Of a stretch of DNA of 35,467 nt, positions 33,501 to 35,467 are shown in pieces. The DNA comes from Bacillota bacterium (GTDB lineage: Bacteria; Bacillota; Thermincolia; Thermincolales; UBA2595): the NCBI GenBank assembly GCA_021847735.1, contig JAJZQD010000015.1, positions 1 through 35,467 of the forward strand, given 5' to 3'. Made by a program: the position numbers and the translations under genes. Under the pieces are notes generated by a model, which did not search any database, had not been told where the DNA came from, and worked only from the letters and a program-made list of their open reading frames with translations. The number at the start of each line of letters is the position of its first letter. Position 1 is the stretch's first letter.

Positions 33501-34135
33501 GCTTTTTTGGCTTGCTCCTCCAAAGGACCCACCTGGGTTTCCAGTTCCGTGATAATATCATTTATCCGGACGAGGTTCTGTTCGGTATCGCCCAGCTTTT
33601 TAACCGCCAGCATTTTCCTGGTCTTATATTTGACAATCCCTGCAGCTTCCTCAATAATTACTCTTCTGTCTTCCGACTTGGCGCTTAAGATTTCCTCAAT
33701 TTTGCCCTGACCGATGATTGAATACCCTTCCCTGCCAATGCCGGTATCCATAAAGAGTTCGTGGATGTCTCTAAGCCTGCAGGCGGATTTATTGATAAGA
33801 TACTCACTTTCACCTGACCGGTAAACCCTCCTGGTAACAGTGATTTCCGAGTAATCAAGGGGAAACACCGACATGCTGTTATCCAGAGTCATGGCCACCT
33901 CCGCCATTCCCACAGGCTTTCTTTTGTCACTCCCTGAAAATATGACGTCTTCCATTTTGGCGCCCCTAAGGCTTTTTATACTCTGTTCGCCCAGTACCCA
34001 CCTCACTGCATCAGCAATATTGCTTTTGCCGCTTCCATTGGGCCCCACAACAGCGGAAATACCCTGGTTAAACTCCAGCTCTATTTTATCCGCCAGGGAT
34101 TTAAAACCCTGTATTTCCAGCTTTTTCAGGTACAA
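30560..34135 (-). CDS. smc: Chromosome segregation ATPase SMC
   Basis: The 1191-residue protein is the core of the SMC-ScpAB condensin. Walker A is at 31-38 (GPNGSGKS). Two long coiled coils flank the hinge domain (about 500-680, ending in GDVINPGGSMTGG). The signature LSGGERALTAISLLFAI and Walker B FCVLDEIEASLDEVN lie near the C-terminus. The length matches Bacillus Smc (1186). I place the start at TTG 34135, seven bases after GGGGAGGA, because this gives the usual M-YLKKLEIQGFKS N-terminus; an upstream in-frame ATG (34276) would add 47 unconserved residues that run into a palindromic element. Confidence 0.96.
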   Translation of the reverse strand: MYLKKLEIQGFKSLADKIELEFNQGISAVVGPNGSGKSNIADAVRWVLGEQSIKSLRGAKMEDVIFSGSDKRKPVGMAEVAMTLDNSMSVFPLDYSEITVTRRVYRSGESEYLINKSACRLRDIHELFMDTGIGREGYSIIGQGKIEEILSAKSEDRRVIIEEAAGIVKYKTRKMLAVKKLGDTEQNLVRINDIITELETQVGPLEEQAKKAGEYLGYKGELVDLEVNLLINLVEDQKAKLAEICSQDDSLNRQIIETETVLRNLESWVEGQKLQLNKLDEEITDLQKSVYETGSLIEKSEAEIMVARERQKGLENQKENLQKEISDLKAKEIAERAQHTDDEKSLEDLKRKIASEEKELAVIEKKLSQIEAGLLSDQQKVEDKKAEIIDLLNDMAAVNNSINAADIEKQNLIRRTGQLEQQQETLAGELLDSLRREKTLQKHLHEITHNIQTLAATENSLCVERDSFGEKLGHLAGEVSRTRQELSDKSSRMKALEDLQQQYEGYYRGVKEVLMEGKKDTLGGICGVVAEIIKVPEQYETAVEVALGSALQYIVTESADDAGKAIGFLKKSRAGRATFLPLDVIKPAPRDNGKTGIAGQKGFCGMAGDLVNYDKKYAKIIEYLLGRVFVVDNIRNATELARAINFSAKIVTLDGDVINPGGSMTGGVYQKGRASLLGRVREIEETHAAVKLLEEMVEGLEKSVSSTQKVYDDRLTRIGETQVQLQGLNIDKNSLQKDIEVVLQENARIESTAKLLEDEKQNLENEIQGTDSRIHSQKAHLEVLRLKDGEIRKTIELQQETLSGLEEERSGLSETVTQIKVNLAGLRQEEINYAQIMDRVNDAIREIEIQIQKKVEQVKDYDTQRALQDSEIGRHESAIRELSEQKGVREDLLSRLRNDKQAYITGVAEAEARIKSLSRELAQNKEYIHASDVKRARLEFDIENSLAKLTEELQITYEEALLKKTEIKNKRETATRIKELKEAISLLGNVNIGAIDEFERVKERYDFLTGQYHDLDQAKVSLFKVIDEMDQIMTKRFEETFSSIKRNFTEVFTQLFGGGRAELIMTNGENLLECGIDILAQPPGKKTQHLSLLSGGERALTAISLLFAILKTKPSPFCVLDEIEASLDEVNADRYAVYLKEFAQNTQFVVITHRKRTMEAADILYGVTMDDSGVTKLVSMKLSDEQVGKVS

Positions 34136-34259
34136 TCCGGCTTCCTCCCCGTTCCTTCTAATCAGGATGCTTACTATGAATTCTACGCCAGGCGTAACTT
34201 TCCTTCTTTGGAAATTAACTGTTACTCCAGCAAAAAAGGAGCAGCCTTGTCCGGCAAAA

Positions 34260-34377
34260 AAGGAAGAGGCAGGCATGTTCCGCAGAGCGAGGCTGACATC
34301 CGCCGACCCACTATCCGCGTTAGCGGGAGTGGTTTACCGGCGGAAGTTGCTCGTCGGAATTTACCTGCCTCTTCCTT
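34260..34377. repeat. Large nested palindrome upstream of smc
   Basis: A 14-bp perfect outer arm (34260-34273 with 34364-34377) encloses TTCCG/CGGAA (34278-34282 with 34355-34359), then CCGCCG/CGGCGG, CCACT/AGTGG and a CCGC/GCGG tip with a GTTA loop. The whole 118-nt unit can fold into one long interrupted hairpin. Two copies of CAAAAAAGGA lie at and just upstream of its left end. No T-tract or coding potential is seen. Confidence 0.75.
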
Positions 34378-34415
34378 GCTATGCTGCCACAAATAGGTTG
34401 TCTTTTTAGCCCCAT

Positions 34416-35420
34416 TTACCCTGCTTTAGAGTACACCCGGTTTCTCCCGGCTCGTTTGGCTTCATAAAGGAATTCATCGGCCTTTTTCATCAGGTCGTCC
34501 ATGTTGCGCGCCTGGATAGGGTAACTGGCCAGGCCGCAGCTGATTGTGATATATATCGGATTGGCCACATTACTAAACCTAAATGTTGCTTTCTCCACCG
34601 CGTTGCGGATTCGTTCGGCTATTTCCAAAGCTATTTCAGACCCTTTCCCAGGTAAAGTGACTATAAACTCTTCGCCCCCGTAACGGGCAACAAAGTCTAT
34701 TTCCCGGAGATTGGACTGGATAATACCGGCCAGTTTTTCCAGGACCAGGTCTCCTACCTTGTGGCCGAATTGGTCGTTCACCGCCTTAAAGTTGTCGATG
34801 TCAATCATAATTATACTTAGGTTGTCTTTTTCAGCTGCCGCTTTATTTATTTCGAAGTCTAATGACTGTTCCATAAAGGTCCTGTTGTAAGTACTGGTGA
34901 CATAGTCCGTGATGGCCAGTTTCTGGTGTTTTTTCTCCAGGTAAGCCAGGTAAGACCCGGTGATTCCCACCAGCCAAATGTATATTACTCTAACTGCCAG
35001 TTTCCTGATTTCTACGTCGGTAGGCGCTGTTAACAGGACCGAGCAAGTGTACAAAACAGTGCTTAAAAACCCACATGCCAGGGCCTGTCTAACTCCAAAA
35101 ACAAGGCCGGCCTGTAAAATCACCAGGTAGTACAAGTTAAAGCTTTCACTGTGAATACCGCTGCGGCCCAATACCATCAAGCTGATGGAAACCAGGTCAA
35201 CAATGTGAATAATGCCCCATTGATATGGTTTGATGAACCGTTTTTTAGCATAGCATAGAGTTATTATTGAAGTAACACCAAAGAAAATGAAAATTCCCCA
35301 CATGTCATAGGAGTGTGCCCACAGCCTGCTTACACCGCACAAGACCGGTACCAGCCCGATAATTACCCATCGCATGGTTATTATAAAGGTTTGGCTTTTA
35401 GAAATTGTGTAAAATCTCAA
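34416..35420 (-). CDS. Membrane-bound GGDEF diguanylate cyclase
   Basis: The 334-residue protein has about six hydrophobic segments in the first 165 residues, then a short linker and a GGDEF domain. The active site is GGEEF (248-252) with IDIDNFKAVNDQFGHKVGD upstream. An I-site RxxD (REID) lies five residues before GGEEF, so product inhibition is likely. It should make cyclic di-GMP. The membrane part resembles MASE-type sensor domains, but the signal is unknown. I prefer a TTG start at 35420 after AAGGGG; a TTG at 35453 and an ATG at 35375 are alternatives. It occupies the place upstream of smc where rnc is usually found. Confidence 0.85.
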   Translation of the reverse strand: MRFYTISKSQTFIITMRWVIIGLVPVLCGVSRLWAHSYDMWGIFIFFGVTSIITLCYAKKRFIKPYQWGIIHIVDLVSISLMVLGRSGIHSESFNLYYLVILQAGLVFGVRQALACGFLSTVLYTCSVLLTAPTDVEIRKLAVRVIYIWLVGITGSYLAYLEKKHQKLAITDYVTSTYNRTFMEQSLDFEINKAAAEKDNLSIIMIDIDNFKAVNDQFGHKVGDLVLEKLAGIIQSNLREIDFVARYGGEEFIVTLPGKGSEIALEIAERIRNAVEKATFRFSNVANPIYITISCGLASYPIQARNMDDLMKKADEFLYEAKRAGRNRVYSKAG

Positions 35421-35467
35421 CGTTATGATCCCCTTTGGGCAAACCGTTTTCAAAATCGATTTTGCAG

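Noticed and set aside
34278-34305. Similarity of this stretch (TTCCGCA...GAGCGAGG) to the minus strand of repeat copy B
   Set aside because: The shared blocks are short and interrupted; I could not tell them from chance.
34136-34415. rnc (RNase III) gene upstream of smc, as in many Firmicutes
   Set aside because: No RNase III signature or adequate frame is present; the spacer holds a palindrome and the next gene is a diguanylate cyclase.
1-35467. CRISPR arrays, tRNA or rRNA genes, prophage or transposase genes
   Set aside because: I saw no regularly spaced direct repeats, no tRNA-like cloverleaf and no recombinase or transposase reading frame.

Overview
The window comes from a strictly anaerobic, probably endospore-forming Firmicute of the Peptococcaceae / Desulfotomaculum / Thermincola kind. 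This is inferred from the Bacillus-type order of the smc-ftsY-ylxM-ffh-rpsP-rimM-trmD-rplS-rbgA-rnhB neighbourhood, from Shine-Dalgarno-led genes with several TTG/GTG starts, from an 11-subunit complex I without NuoEFG, and from a tungsten-type aldehyde:ferredoxin oxidoreductase. The species cannot be fixed from the sequence alone. Every gene I accept is on the minus strand, so transcription runs from high to low coordinates.

Layout in the direction of transcription: (1) 35420-34416, a membrane diguanylate cyclase. (2) 34135-28304, smc, a two-domain protein with a JAMM metalloprotease motif, and ftsY. (3) 28271-21153, a tight seven-gene operon (mtnP-like, mtnA, ahcY-like, moaD-like, aor, class II aldolase, mtaD/dadD-like) that starts only 32 nt after ftsY and ends at a strong intrinsic terminator. 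(4) 20939-20778, a 53-residue orphan gene. (5) 20597-12578, the translation and protein-export cluster ylxM-ffh-rpsP-khpA-ylqD-rimM-trmD-SPOUT methylase-rplS-lepB-rbgA-rnhB, with a good promoter before ylxM and another before the rplS leader. (6) 12430-11285, an HD-GYP protein. (7) 11136-1313, nuoABCDHIJKLMN, closed by a terminator. (8) 1052-1, yraN and the 5' part of yifB/comM.

The most interesting part is region 3. Together its products form a plausible anaerobic salvage route for the by-products of S-adenosylmethionine chemistry (S-adenosylhomocysteine, methylthioadenosine and 5'-deoxyadenosine). The deaminase would convert them to inosine derivatives. The AhcY homologue carries an HxExK motif instead of the canonical HxTxE/Q, and the phosphorylase carries Asn/Ala where MTA phosphorylases have two Asp, so both look tuned to inosine rather than adenosine substrates. 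The isomerase and aldolase would then split the sugar phosphate into DHAP and a small aldehyde, which AOR could oxidise to a carboxylate while reducing ferredoxin. The ferredoxin-type Nuo complex at the other end of the window could use that ferredoxin. This pathway is an inference from gene content and motifs.

The intergenic DNA is unusually rich in perfect or nested inverted repeats (594-684, 1130-1201, 11203-11275, 13536-13594, 18183-18301, 20607-20640, 26367-26419, 29262-29305, 34260-34377). Two of them (1130-1201 and 13536-13594) appear to be copies of one two-hairpin repeat in opposite orientations.
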